NCBI GenBank assembly: GCA_021299565.1
Contig: JAJTHA010000200.1
Coordinates: forward strand, 1 to 5,691
Reading direction: 5' to 3'
Length of the DNA: 5,691 nt
From: Candidatus Caenarcanales bacterium
GTDB lineage: Bacteria; Cyanobacteriota; Vampirovibrionia; LMEP-6097
In this document: positions 1 through 5,167 of the stretch, one piece after another
How the letters are laid out: the number at the start of each line of letters is the position of its first letter
How positions within the stretch are numbered: the stretch's first letter is position 1
The notes under the pieces: model-generated
What the model was told of the DNA's origin: nothing
What the model saw: the letters and a program-made list of their open reading frames with translations, nothing else
Databases searched by the model: none
Program-made: the position numbers and the translations under genes

Positions 1-526
1 AGATAAAAATGATAGTTTTAGTCGAGGACTAATGTCTAACATCAAGACAAAACTTGGTGGCATAGCAGGTGCTGATGGAGTGGATACTTACACCAGCTTT
101 ATAGCACTTGGCCTCAAAAGTACTCTAGATAGTGAAGGTAAATTTACTGGCTATAGCCTTGATAGCTCTAAATTTGATGCCGCTTTTGCAGCCGCCCCCG
201 ATATGGTGAATAAAATACTTTGGGGCAATACTAGTGATCCCACTTCCATATTTTCCAGTTTATCAAACGGTGACAAAGGCATTTTGGTTCAAGTAAATGA
301 ATTATTAGAAGACTATGTTGATCCAGACGTTGCAACTAATGGTGTGATTAATCAAGTAAGTTCTTCTGTGGATAATTCAATTAAAGCAACTGATACTGCT
401 ATCACAAGAGCACAAAATTCTGTTAAGGCATTAGAAGCAAGAATGAAAAAACAATTTGCTCAACTTGATGTGATCAATGCCAAATATCAACAACAGAAAT
501 CGGCTGTTGCATCTCTAAGTAGATAA
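1..526 (+). CDS. fliD: Flagellar filament cap protein FliD, C-terminal part (5' end outside window)
   Basis: FliD caps the tip of the growing flagellar filament and folds exported flagellin into place. Only the last 174 residues are here. The frame is open from base 2, reading DKNDSFSRGL directly into the Met codon at 32, so that ATG is internal and not the start. Family features are the YTSFIALGLKSTLD...LDSSKFDAAFAA...MVNKILWG block (the usual 'LDSSKL..AL..NP..V' region near the FliD C terminus). After it comes a long helical tail ending EARMKKQFAQLDVINAKYQQQ, typical of the terminal coiled coil that packs against the filament. There is no cysteine in the visible part, as is common for exported flagellar proteins. 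The stop at 524 is 14 bases before the FliT-like gene, so the two are probably cotranscribed. Full-length FliD is usually 400-700 residues, so most of the gene lies to the left. Confidence 0.9.
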   Translation, partial: DKNDSFSRGLMSNIKTKLGGIAGADGVDTYTSFIALGLKSTLDSEGKFTGYSLDSSKFDAAFAAAPDMVNKILWGNTSDPTSIFSSLSNGDKGILVQVNELLEDYVDPDVATNGVINQVSSSVDNSIKATDTAITRAQNSVKALEARMKKQFAQLDVINAKYQQQKSAVASLSR

Positions 527-540
527 AAATCAATTGAACA

Positions 541-855
541 ATGCACAAAATTAGAACTATTGGTGAAGGACTTGATGAAATTGAAAAAATTGATAATCAA
601 GTTTGTGAACATTTAGCTGTTGATGATTATGGTTCTATACTTAAATTATTAAAAGAAAGATTGATTGTAATTTCTCAAATGCATCAAATTAAGGGCAAAG
701 AAAAATTACCAGATCACCTCGAAAAAAGACTAGATATCATTTTCAACGTTGCAGATAAAATCCAAACAGAAGTAATTGCAAAAAGAGATAAAATTCAAGC
801 CAGGCTTACACAATCGAAAAAGATAAATACCCAGCATAAAAAATTACGATACTAA
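541..855 (+). CDS. FliT-like flagellar chaperone (small helical protein)
   Basis: This 104-residue, almost wholly helical, charged protein lies directly after fliD, the usual place of fliS or fliT. Its layout fits FliT. A first amphipathic helix carries DDYGSILKLLKERLIVISQM (about residues 28-47), like the FliT pattern 'D(W/Y)..LL.L...R..LL'. A later helix, IQTEVIAKRDKIQARL, is followed by a basic tail ending HKKLRY, like the FliT ending with a terminal aromatic residue. In known systems FliT binds the FliD C terminus and keeps it export-competent in the cytoplasm. The start is fixed because an in-frame TGA lies at 535-537, leaving ATG 541 as the first possible start. No Shine-Dalgarno sequence is visible, so translation may be coupled to fliD across the 14-base gap. 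FliT is poorly conserved in sequence, so the call rests on length, helix pattern and position. A generic flagellar coiled-coil protein is the alternative. Confidence 0.55.
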   Translation: MHKIRTIGEGLDEIEKIDNQVCEHLAVDDYGSILKLLKERLIVISQMHQIKGKEKLPDHLEKRLDIIFNVADKIQTEVIAKRDKIQARLTQSKKINTQHKKLRY

Positions 856-896
856 AAAATAGTACTGGGTATATAGTATAGGTAAGGTTAAAACTA

Positions 897-1118
897 ATGG
901 TTAAATTATCACAATGTCAAATGTGTGGAGGCTTAATGAGCCCCCCAACTTCAACTGGGGTTTGCAAAGATTGCTGGGACAAAGACGAAGAAATGTTCAA
1001 CAAAGCAAGAGCCGCGATGAGATTTGGTGAAAAACTTTTACCAGAAGATCTATCTGCTAAAACCGGCATTGACATGAAACATATCCAGAGATGGACTAGC
1101 CAAGGCAGATTCGGCTAA
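897..1118 (+). CDS. YvyF-like flagellar operon protein (zinc ribbon plus small helical domain; TIGR03826 type)
   Basis: This 73-residue protein has two CxxC pairs (C7/C10 and C23/C26) that can hold one zinc ion. A helix DKDEEMFNKARAAMRFGEK follows, then a short HTH-like part: LPEDLSAKTGIDMKHIQRW (49-66) and a final SQGRF. The order matches Bacillus YvyF and relatives annotated as flagellar operon protein TIGR03826: the LxxCxxCG...CxxC ribbon, then EEVSEATGVSEEQIxRFIREGRL. In Bacillus the gene sits in the flgM-flgN-flgK-flgL region, so a role in late flagellar gene control is likely, but I do not know its biochemical function. A weak Shine-Dalgarno AAGG at 884-887 lies 9 bases before the ATG. 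The 41-base gap after the FliT-like gene contains only a short TACTA-A5-TAGTA inverted repeat (850-864) with no convincing terminator, so it is probably in the same operon. Confidence 0.7.
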   Translation: MVKLSQCQMCGGLMSPPTSTGVCKDCWDKDEEMFNKARAAMRFGEKLLPEDLSAKTGIDMKHIQRWTSQGRFG

Positions 1119-1148
1119 ATTGATTTTTTATAAGCTACAATATTAAGC

Positions 1149-1964
1149 GTGCCAACTCTAATTGATACTCATGCTCATATATGTTTTGATTCCTATGATC
1201 AAGATCGTGAAGCCATGATGGCAAGAGCCTTTGACCAGGGAGTCAAAAAACTCGTGCACCCTTGTTGCAATCTTGAAGAAATTGATTTTTTACTTGAGCT
1301 AACAAAAAAATATGATGGCAACAACTGCACTAATGTTTTCACCGCTTTTGGATTACATCCGACTGAAATAGAAAAATGGAATGATGATTCAAAATCTATT
1401 TTAGATGCACGCATAAGTGAATCCTTGGCAAGAGGTGAAAAGCTAAAAGCTGTTGGTGAGACCGGCTTAGACTATTATCACTGCAAAGAAGAACATGAAC
1501 AAAAAAAACAAAAAGAGGTCTTTGAATCTCAAATCCAACTTGCAATCAAATATAATTTGCCAATAATTGTTCATACAAGAGATGCTTGGCAAGATACTTT
1601 AAGCATTCTAGAAAAATTTTACAAAGATGGACGAGACAAGACCAATGGAACTATACATTGTTTCACGGGAGATTTAGAATTTGCTCAAAGCTGCATTCAG
1701 TTGGGGTTTTTCATTTCTTGGTCTGGAGTGCTAAGCTATAAGAAGAATGACCACTTCAGGGAAATCGCCTCAAAGCTTGACCTCAACAGGGTTTTAATCG
1801 AAACAGACTGTCCTTTTTTAGCACCTCAAAGCAAAAGAGGCAAAAGAAATGAACCTAGTTTTGTTCAAGAAGTAGCAGAAATACTTGCAGATTGTTACAA
1901 AATTTCTGTCGAAGAACTTGGAGAGACAACTAGTCGCAATGCTGAAAAACTTTTCAATATTTAA
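1149..1964 (+). CDS. tatD: TatD family metal-dependent hydrolase (DNase)
   Basis: TatD enzymes are cytoplasmic TIM-barrel metallohydrolases with DNase (3'-5' exonuclease) activity. At 271 residues this one is full length. The metal ligands are all visible: H8 and H10 in IDTHAHI, E104 in AVGETGLDYY, H142 in IIVHTRDA, H170 in TIHCFTG and D220 in LIETDCPFLAP. GLHP at 68-71 and the SRNAEKLF ending are also family hallmarks. The start is GTG at 1149. The HxH motif must sit at the very N terminus and the first downstream Met (residue 23) would delete it. No good Shine-Dalgarno sequence precedes it. The protein has nine cysteines, unlike the flagellar proteins upstream. It follows the YvyF-like gene by 30 bases and overlaps the next gene by 26, so it appears to be a housekeeping gene riding in a flagellar transcript. 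Its physiological substrate cannot be told from sequence. Confidence 0.93.
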   Translation: MPTLIDTHAHICFDSYDQDREAMMARAFDQGVKKLVHPCCNLEEIDFLLELTKKYDGNNCTNVFTAFGLHPTEIEKWNDDSKSILDARISESLARGEKLKAVGETGLDYYHCKEEHEQKKQKEVFESQIQLAIKYNLPIIVHTRDAWQDTLSILEKFYKDGRDKTNGTIHCFTGDLEFAQSCIQLGFFISWSGVLSYKKNDHFREIASKLDLNRVLIETDCPFLAPQSKRGKRNEPSFVQEVAEILADCYKISVEELGETTSRNAEKLFNI

Positions 1965-2682
1965 GGCTGTTTTAGTTTTATTCTTGTTCTTGCCAATTAA
2001 AGCTGAGCCTTTCAATGAAGATTTAAGAGACTTATTGCTTGCTGCAAATATAGACGAGGTAATCAAGCAATGCGACGAAAGCAAAAAAATTAAAGATAGC
2101 AAAAATATCGAATACTGTGCGATTGCTTACATAAGTGACGGAAATATAGACAAGGCTCAAATGCTCATATCCAAGGGCTTAGAAAAAAAACAAAAAAATG
2201 AACTAAAAGTTTTACAAGAGCATATTAATAATTTTCAACAACGTTATTCATCAATGATCAATTCAGCTGATGTGAATTCTATTCTCGGCTTAAAAACCGT
2301 AGCTTATTTACCAACACGTTTTGATTATTTGATTCAAAACAATTACGACAAAAACAAGCTTGAAAAGCTTGCCTTAGACCTCATTTCAGAAAAACAGAAA
2401 ATCATGTTTCCAAATACTTTAGATTTATACGAACTGGCAAGCGCTCAAAGAACCTTGGCGACTATCAAAATCAAAGACAATAAACTTGAAGAAGCCCATA
2501 AATTCATTGAACTAGCAAGATTAAACATTTACCGCATGAAATCTATTTGGGTCGAAGAAGATATTTTTGTTTACAGTAAATTTTGGCGAATGAAAATCCG
2601 CAAGACCAACTTTGGCTATGTATTTCCGCAATGGTTAATTGAGCTTAGAGCCGAATATGACAATTATTTACTTAGACAATAA
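1939..2682 (+). CDS. Exported protein of unknown function with TPR-like helical repeats
   Basis: I do not recognise this 247-residue protein. I place the start at ATG 1939, where it gives a clean Sec signal peptide: basic MLKNFSIFK, hydrophobic AVLVLFLFL, then a probable signal peptidase I site after PIKA (residue 22). The earlier in-frame ATG at 1885 would bury that signal behind 18 charged residues inside tatD. There is no lipobox cysteine, so it is probably periplasmic or secreted. The mature part is helical and lysine-rich. Two stretches look like TPR helix pairs: CAIAYISDGNIDKAQMLISK (60-79) and ASAQRTLATIKIKDNKLEEA (167-186). Its only cysteines are C45 and C60, which could form a disulfide. 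An aromatic C-terminal segment contains FGYVFPQWLIEL. It overlaps tatD by 26 bases, implying coupled translation, and its end overlaps the convergent epimerase-family gene by 15 bases. Confidence 0.75.
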   Translation: MLKNFSIFKAVLVLFLFLPIKAEPFNEDLRDLLLAANIDEVIKQCDESKKIKDSKNIEYCAIAYISDGNIDKAQMLISKGLEKKQKNELKVLQEHINNFQQRYSSMINSADVNSILGLKTVAYLPTRFDYLIQNNYDKNKLEKLALDLISEKQKIMFPNTLDLYELASAQRTLATIKIKDNKLEEAHKFIELARLNIYRMKSIWVEEDIFVYSKFWRMKIRKTNFGYVFPQWLIELRAEYDNYLLRQ

Positions 2683-3558
2683 ATGACGCAAAGCCACTTC
2701 TAGATTTGGATACAAGAACTTATAACCAGAGCTAGAAAGTTTATTTGGCATAACTTTAGCGCTTGACAACAATAATGCATCTGCCATTTCACCAAAAACC
2801 AATCTCGCAGCAAACGCTGGCACAGGTGCTATTGCTGGTCTAAACAAAACTTTTGCAAGAATATTTGTGAATTGTTGATTAGACACTGACTCAGGGCTAG
2901 TGAAATTAACTGGACCACTAATATCATTTTCCAAAAGAAAAGCGAGCGCTGAAATCACATCATCAAGAGCAATCCAGCTCATAATTTGTTTGCCATTACC
3001 TAAAATACCACCAGCTCCTAGTTGAAATGGCAGCAATAATTTTGACAAAGCTCCACCTTTAGGACTCAGAATGATACCAAAGCGAGAATGAGCGACTCTA
3101 ATTCCGGCTTTCTTAGCAGAGTCTGTAGCTAATTCCCATTCATAACAAGTGTCGGATAAAAAATCTCCTTCTTTTCTTTGAGAATTTTCATCTAAAGTCT
3201 CATTCGGTCTATCACCATAAAAACCAATCGCTGAAGCTGTTAGTAAAACTTTTGGCTTGTAGGTCAAACTTGCCAAAGTATTACTCAGAAGCTTAGTAGA
3301 GTTAATGCGTGAATCTCTAATGAGTTGCTTTTGAGATGGTGACCATCTTTTATTTGCAATGTTTTCACCTGCTAAATGAATCACGGCATCAAAGCCAGTA
3401 ATTTTTTCTGCCTCTATGATTCCTTTTGTTGGATCCCAGAAAATTCCTTGATTATTTTTGTCTCTTTGTAATTTGGTAACTTGATGTCCTTGCTGAACTA
3501 AGTATTTTGTTAGATCAGTACCAACTAACCCGCTTGCTCCAGATAGTAAAATTTGCAT
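2668..3558 (-). CDS. yfcH: NAD(P)-binding epimerase-family protein (YfcH/TIGR01777 type, DUF1731 C terminus)
   Basis: This is an extended short-chain dehydrogenase/reductase of 296 residues. The N-terminal nucleotide motif is GASGLVG (7-13) after MQILLS. The active-site region is TASAIGFYGDRPNETLDE (107-124), where the family has 'SAxGYYGDRGDE'. Further signatures are RFGIILSPKGGALSKLLLPF (159-178), SWIALDD (194-200), and the C-terminal DUF1731 block PAIAPVPAFAARLVFGEMAD (241-260). An in-frame TTG at 3582 would add MKILYIIT. I prefer ATG 3558 because the beta strand leading into the glycine motif begins there, as in other family members. Members are called nucleoside-diphosphate-sugar epimerases, but the true substrate of most is unknown. 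It diverges from rpmH and converges on the exported-protein gene with overlapping stops. Confidence 0.9.
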   Translation of the reverse strand: MQILLSGASGLVGTDLTKYLVQQGHQVTKLQRDKNNQGIFWDPTKGIIEAEKITGFDAVIHLAGENIANKRWSPSQKQLIRDSRINSTKLLSNTLASLTYKPKVLLTASAIGFYGDRPNETLDENSQRKEGDFLSDTCYEWELATDSAKKAGIRVAHSRFGIILSPKGGALSKLLLPFQLGAGGILGNGKQIMSWIALDDVISALAFLLENDISGPVNFTSPESVSNQQFTNILAKVLFRPAIAPVPAFAARLVFGEMADALLLSSAKVMPNKLSSSGYKFLYPNLEVALRHLLSK

Positions 3559-3562
3559 AGTT

Positions 3563-3591
3563 ATAATATAAAGTATTTTCAACAGCCTGAA
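3563..3591 (-). promoter_or_regulatory. Candidate promoter of the epimerase-family gene
   Basis: On the minus strand a TATTAT -10 (3563-3568) lies 17 bases after TTCAGG (3586-3591), which matches only half of the TTGACA consensus. The -10 ends just four bases before the ATG, so transcription would start at or next to the start codon, giving a leaderless or nearly leaderless mRNA. No Shine-Dalgarno sequence is present, which agrees. The call rests mainly on the -10 and is weak. Confidence 0.25.
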
Positions 3592-3650
3592 TGATTAACG
3601 AAACATTACGAAATAATTCAAGTCCAAGAAGCTAAAAGCTAATTTAGAGC

Positions 3651-3680
3651 GCAGAAACGACATACCAATATCATTTCTGC
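3651..3680. repeat. 10-bp inverted repeat upstream of rpmH
   Basis: GCAGAAACGA (3651-3660) and TCATTTCTGC (3671-3680) are inverted copies with one mismatch, separated by ten bases. The outer seven pairs are perfect. It lies 16 bases before the rpmH start and spans the space between candidate -35 and -10 elements. It could therefore be an operator or, if transcription starts further upstream, an mRNA hairpin. No U-run follows, so it does not look like an intrinsic terminator. Confidence 0.45.
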
Positions 3681-3686
3681 TATTAT
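3657..3686 (+). promoter_or_regulatory. Candidate rpmH-rnpA promoter
   Basis: ACGACA (3657-3662, four of six matches to TTGACA) is followed after 18 bases by TATTAT (3681-3686, five of six matches to TATAAT). A start about seven bases downstream would leave a leader of only about four bases before the rpmH ATG, which has no Shine-Dalgarno sequence. The inverted repeat at 3651-3680 overlaps the -35 and the spacer. The rest of the 3559-3696 spacer shows no DnaA boxes and nothing else I can name. Confidence 0.35.
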
Positions 3687-3696
3687 TACTTACCTT

Positions 3697-3831
3697 ATGC
3701 TTCGTACATTAAGAGGATCTCAAAGAAAACGCAAAAGAACTAGTGGTTTTAGAGCTAGAATGGCCACTCCAGGTGGACGTAACGTTATTAGAAGACGCAG
3801 AGCGCGTGGACGCAAGAGATTAGCTCTATAG
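3697..3831 (+). CDS. rpmH: 50S ribosomal protein L34
   Basis: L34 is a small basic protein of the large ribosomal subunit that binds 23S rRNA. This gene encodes 44 residues, the normal length, beginning MLRTLRGSQRKRKRT and containing the family signature KRTSGFRARMATPGGRNVI (13-31), then an arginine-rich tail RRRRARGRKRLAL. The start is unambiguous, since no other in-frame start gives the conserved N terminus. The RTL.G..RKRKRTSGFRARM form, with SGF where many bacteria have HGF, resembles cyanobacterial L34. It is followed after seven bases by rnpA, the near-universal rpmH-rnpA pair, so the two are surely cotranscribed. There is no visible Shine-Dalgarno sequence. The gene is easy to miss because it is so short. 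Confidence 0.96.
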   Translation: MLRTLRGSQRKRKRTSGFRARMATPGGRNVIRRRRARGRKRLAL

Positions 3832-3838
3832 GTTTGCA

Positions 3839-4201
3839 ATGCTAAGCTCAAAAGAAAGGCTTAGATATTCTGGTTTATTTAAACAAGCTTACGAAAAAGG
3901 AAGACAGATAAGCTCAAAAAACTTGAGGTTAGTTTTTACTGATTCGCTTGAGCAATTAAAGGAAAAACTACCGCTGGTGGGTTTTGTAGTTTCTACCAGC
4001 TACAGTAAAAAAGCTGTTGATAGAAATCTGATTAAAAGAAAGCTTAGAGAAATTTATAGGCTTTACAGACTTGATATCACCAAGGCTAATCTTTTGAAGA
4101 AAAAAGGGTTATTAGTAATATCTATCAAAAATCACTCCAAAGAAAAAGATTACGGACAACTAAAAAAAGAGTTGGAGAATTTACTAAGCAGCTTGACTTA
4201 A
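3839..4201 (+). CDS. rnpA: Ribonuclease P protein component
   Basis: RnpA binds the catalytic RNase P RNA and helps it cut the 5' leader from precursor tRNAs. The protein is 120 residues, normal for the family. The N terminus L..KERLRYSGLFKQAYEKGR matches the family start '(L)..R(L)....F..V...G(R)'. LPLVGFVVS (44-52) is the usual 'R.G(L/F)VVSKK' strand. The RNA-binding helix reads SKKAVDRNLIKRKLREIYR (56-74). In that helix the classical RNR is R62-N63-L64, so the second arginine is a leucine, while K66, R67, R70 and E71 are kept. ATG 3839 begins seven bases after the rpmH stop and there is only a weak AGG upstream, so translation is probably coupled. The final 18 bases overlap a convergent gene. 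The usual next genes, yidD and yidC, are absent on this strand. Confidence 0.92.
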   Translation: MLSSKERLRYSGLFKQAYEKGRQISSKNLRLVFTDSLEQLKEKLPLVGFVVSTSYSKKAVDRNLIKRKLREIYRLYRLDITKANLLKKKGLLVISIKNHSKEKDYGQLKKELENLLSSLT

Positions 4202-4993
4202 CATTTCTGCCAATTGTCTTGCACCAGGATCATTAGAATGACTTAGTGAATTTAGAGCTTGTGATTCTTGTTGAGGTCTTGATTTTTGCCAGACTTTATT
4301 AGCTTGTTCAATGATCTTCTCCGCTGCATCAGCCAAATCCTGTGTGTAAACGGATTTTGAACCATTACGCAATTCATCTCTAATCCAATTAACAAATCTC
4401 CAATCACCTGTGCTAAACCCAATTTCTTCAACGCCGCCGTGCAAAAGATTGGTGAAGACATTGAGCCATGAACCCATTGATTCTTTGATATTTGTGATAA
4501 CGGGATCTTGAGTGATTTTAGAATTAAGCTTCAAACCTAACTTGGAAAAAAGGCCTTCCCTTTGTGAGATTCTTTCTCGTAACGATTTAAGCAAAAACTC
4601 CAAAGTCTGGTTCACATGCTTGTGAGCATCATACATGTCAGCATAAGATTTCAAATTACCCAATTCATTGACCGCACGCTGGGTTTTGCTCACCCCAAAA
4701 ATACTACGCAAGAGATTTTTTACAAAACTAATCGGGCTCAAGCTATTACCAAATGAACTTTTGAGGATTTTATAAGAAGTTTGGATTTCTTTTTCGTCAA
4801 CACTATTACCAGCCATTCTTTGTCCTAATAATCTTTGATGACTTTTTGCTAGCCATTGAGTTATGGTAGGTCTAATGGTATTAAAATTAGGTATAACCTT
4901 AGATAAAGCCTCTTCAACCGCGCCCTGAGTCGTAGAACGCAATAAACTGTTCATCTGGCCAATAAAATTTAGACCTGGTATTTCAAATGCCAT
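4184..4993 (-). CDS. Cysteine-free helical protein of unknown function, divergent from flagellin
   Basis: I do not recognise this 269-residue protein. It has no signal peptide, no transmembrane segment and no cysteine. The N terminus MAFEIPGLNFIGQMNSLL is followed by Ser/Thr/Asn/Gln-rich sequence. The centre holds charged helices (for example VNQTLEFLLKSLRERISQRE, about residues 127-146) and a tryptophan-containing part, GDWRFVNWIRDELRNG. The C-terminal 60 residues are polar and alanine-rich (DAAEKIIEQANKVW, ending LAEMLSQAA). ATG 4991-4993 has no Shine-Dalgarno sequence, but an extended -10 lies upstream with a leader of about 24 bases. The gene shares a 195-base divergent region with flagellin and converges on rnpA with an 18-base overlap. 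Absence of cysteine and adjacency to flagellin fit, but do not prove, a protein exported by the flagellar apparatus. A cytoplasmic structural protein is equally possible. Confidence 0.75.
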   Translation of the reverse strand: MAFEIPGLNFIGQMNSLLRSTTQGAVEEALSKVIPNFNTIRPTITQWLAKSHQRLLGQRMAGNSVDEKEIQTSYKILKSSFGNSLSPISFVKNLLRSIFGVSKTQRAVNELGNLKSYADMYDAHKHVNQTLEFLLKSLRERISQREGLFSKLGLKLNSKITQDPVITNIKESMGSWLNVFTNLLHGGVEEIGFSTGDWRFVNWIRDELRNGSKSVYTQDLADAAEKIIEQANKVWQKSRPQQESQALNSLSHSNDPGARQLAEMLSQAA

Positions 4994-5019
4994 TAAGCTA
5001 ATAGGTATTTATATACATT

Positions 5020-5032
5020 TATAATTATATCA
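5020..5032. promoter_or_regulatory. Symmetric -10 element in the flagellin divergent region
   Basis: TATAATTATA (5020-5029) is a perfect palindrome and so carries a consensus TATAAT on each strand. On the minus strand it reads TGATATAAT (5032 to 5024), an extended -10 with the TG two bases upstream. This is well placed to drive the cysteine-free gene with a leader of about 24 bases. Neither strand has a good -35. On the plus strand it could start a leader of about 157 bases for flagellin. Confidence 0.5.
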
Positions 5033-5101
5033 TCTTGCTAATACATTTCGTTTTTAGGCATTTCAGTTTAGCTGCTCAAGATATTTGGGCAATTTGAACG
5101 A

Positions 5102-5115
5102 GGCAGAAGTCTGCC
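5102..5115. repeat. Palindrome GGCAGA-AG-TCTGCC upstream of flagellin
   Basis: Two perfect six-base arms surround a two-base centre, about 75 bases before the flagellin ATG. It sits just upstream of a sigma-28-like CCGATA, where the -35 and spacer would be, and just after TTGAAC (5094-5099). The form and position suggest a dimeric regulator's operator. The two-base loop is too short for a good RNA hairpin without opening pairs. No T-run follows, so it is not a terminator. Confidence 0.5.
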
Positions 5116-5120
5116 ATAAC

Positions 5121-5128
5121 TCCGATAC
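5121..5128 (+). promoter_or_regulatory. Possible sigma-28-like -10 of flagellin
   Basis: TCCGATAC matches the flagellar sigma-28 -10 consensus GCCGATAA at six of eight positions, including the CCGATA core. It would give a leader of roughly 55 bases. However, no TAAA -35 lies 14-16 bases upstream, where the palindrome sits instead. The site is therefore only half supported. Confidence 0.35.
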
Positions 5129-5167
5129 ACACCTTTGTCAGTAACAATCCAATTAAAAACTAAATAC

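Noticed and set aside
850..864. TACTA-A5-TAGTA as a terminator after the FliT-like gene
   Set aside because: The stem is five A/T-rich pairs with no following T-run, too weak for an intrinsic terminator.
1199..1414. Minus-strand open frame of 71 codons
   Set aside because: It lies wholly inside tatD, whose motifs are complete, and its translation has no recognisable features.
1885..1938. Longer N terminus for the exported protein
   Set aside because: It would overlap tatD by 80 bases and bury a good signal peptide behind 18 charged residues.
1818..2102. Minus-strand open frame of 94 codons
   Set aside because: It is opposite the end of tatD and the signal peptide of the next gene. Its Phe/Ser/Leu/Lys-rich product is what antisense of AT-rich genes gives.
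3559..3582. TTG start at 3582 for the epimerase-family gene
   Set aside because: ATG 3558 begins exactly at the strand before GASGLVG as in the family. The extra eight residues are unneeded and the candidate promoter lies over them.
3559..3696. Replication origin beside rpmH
   Set aside because: No DnaA-box-like TTATCCACA or cluster of near matches is seen, and dnaA is not adjacent.
4252..4461. Minus-strand open frame of 69 codons
   Set aside because: It is another frame on the same strand inside the 269-residue gene, with no start context or motif.
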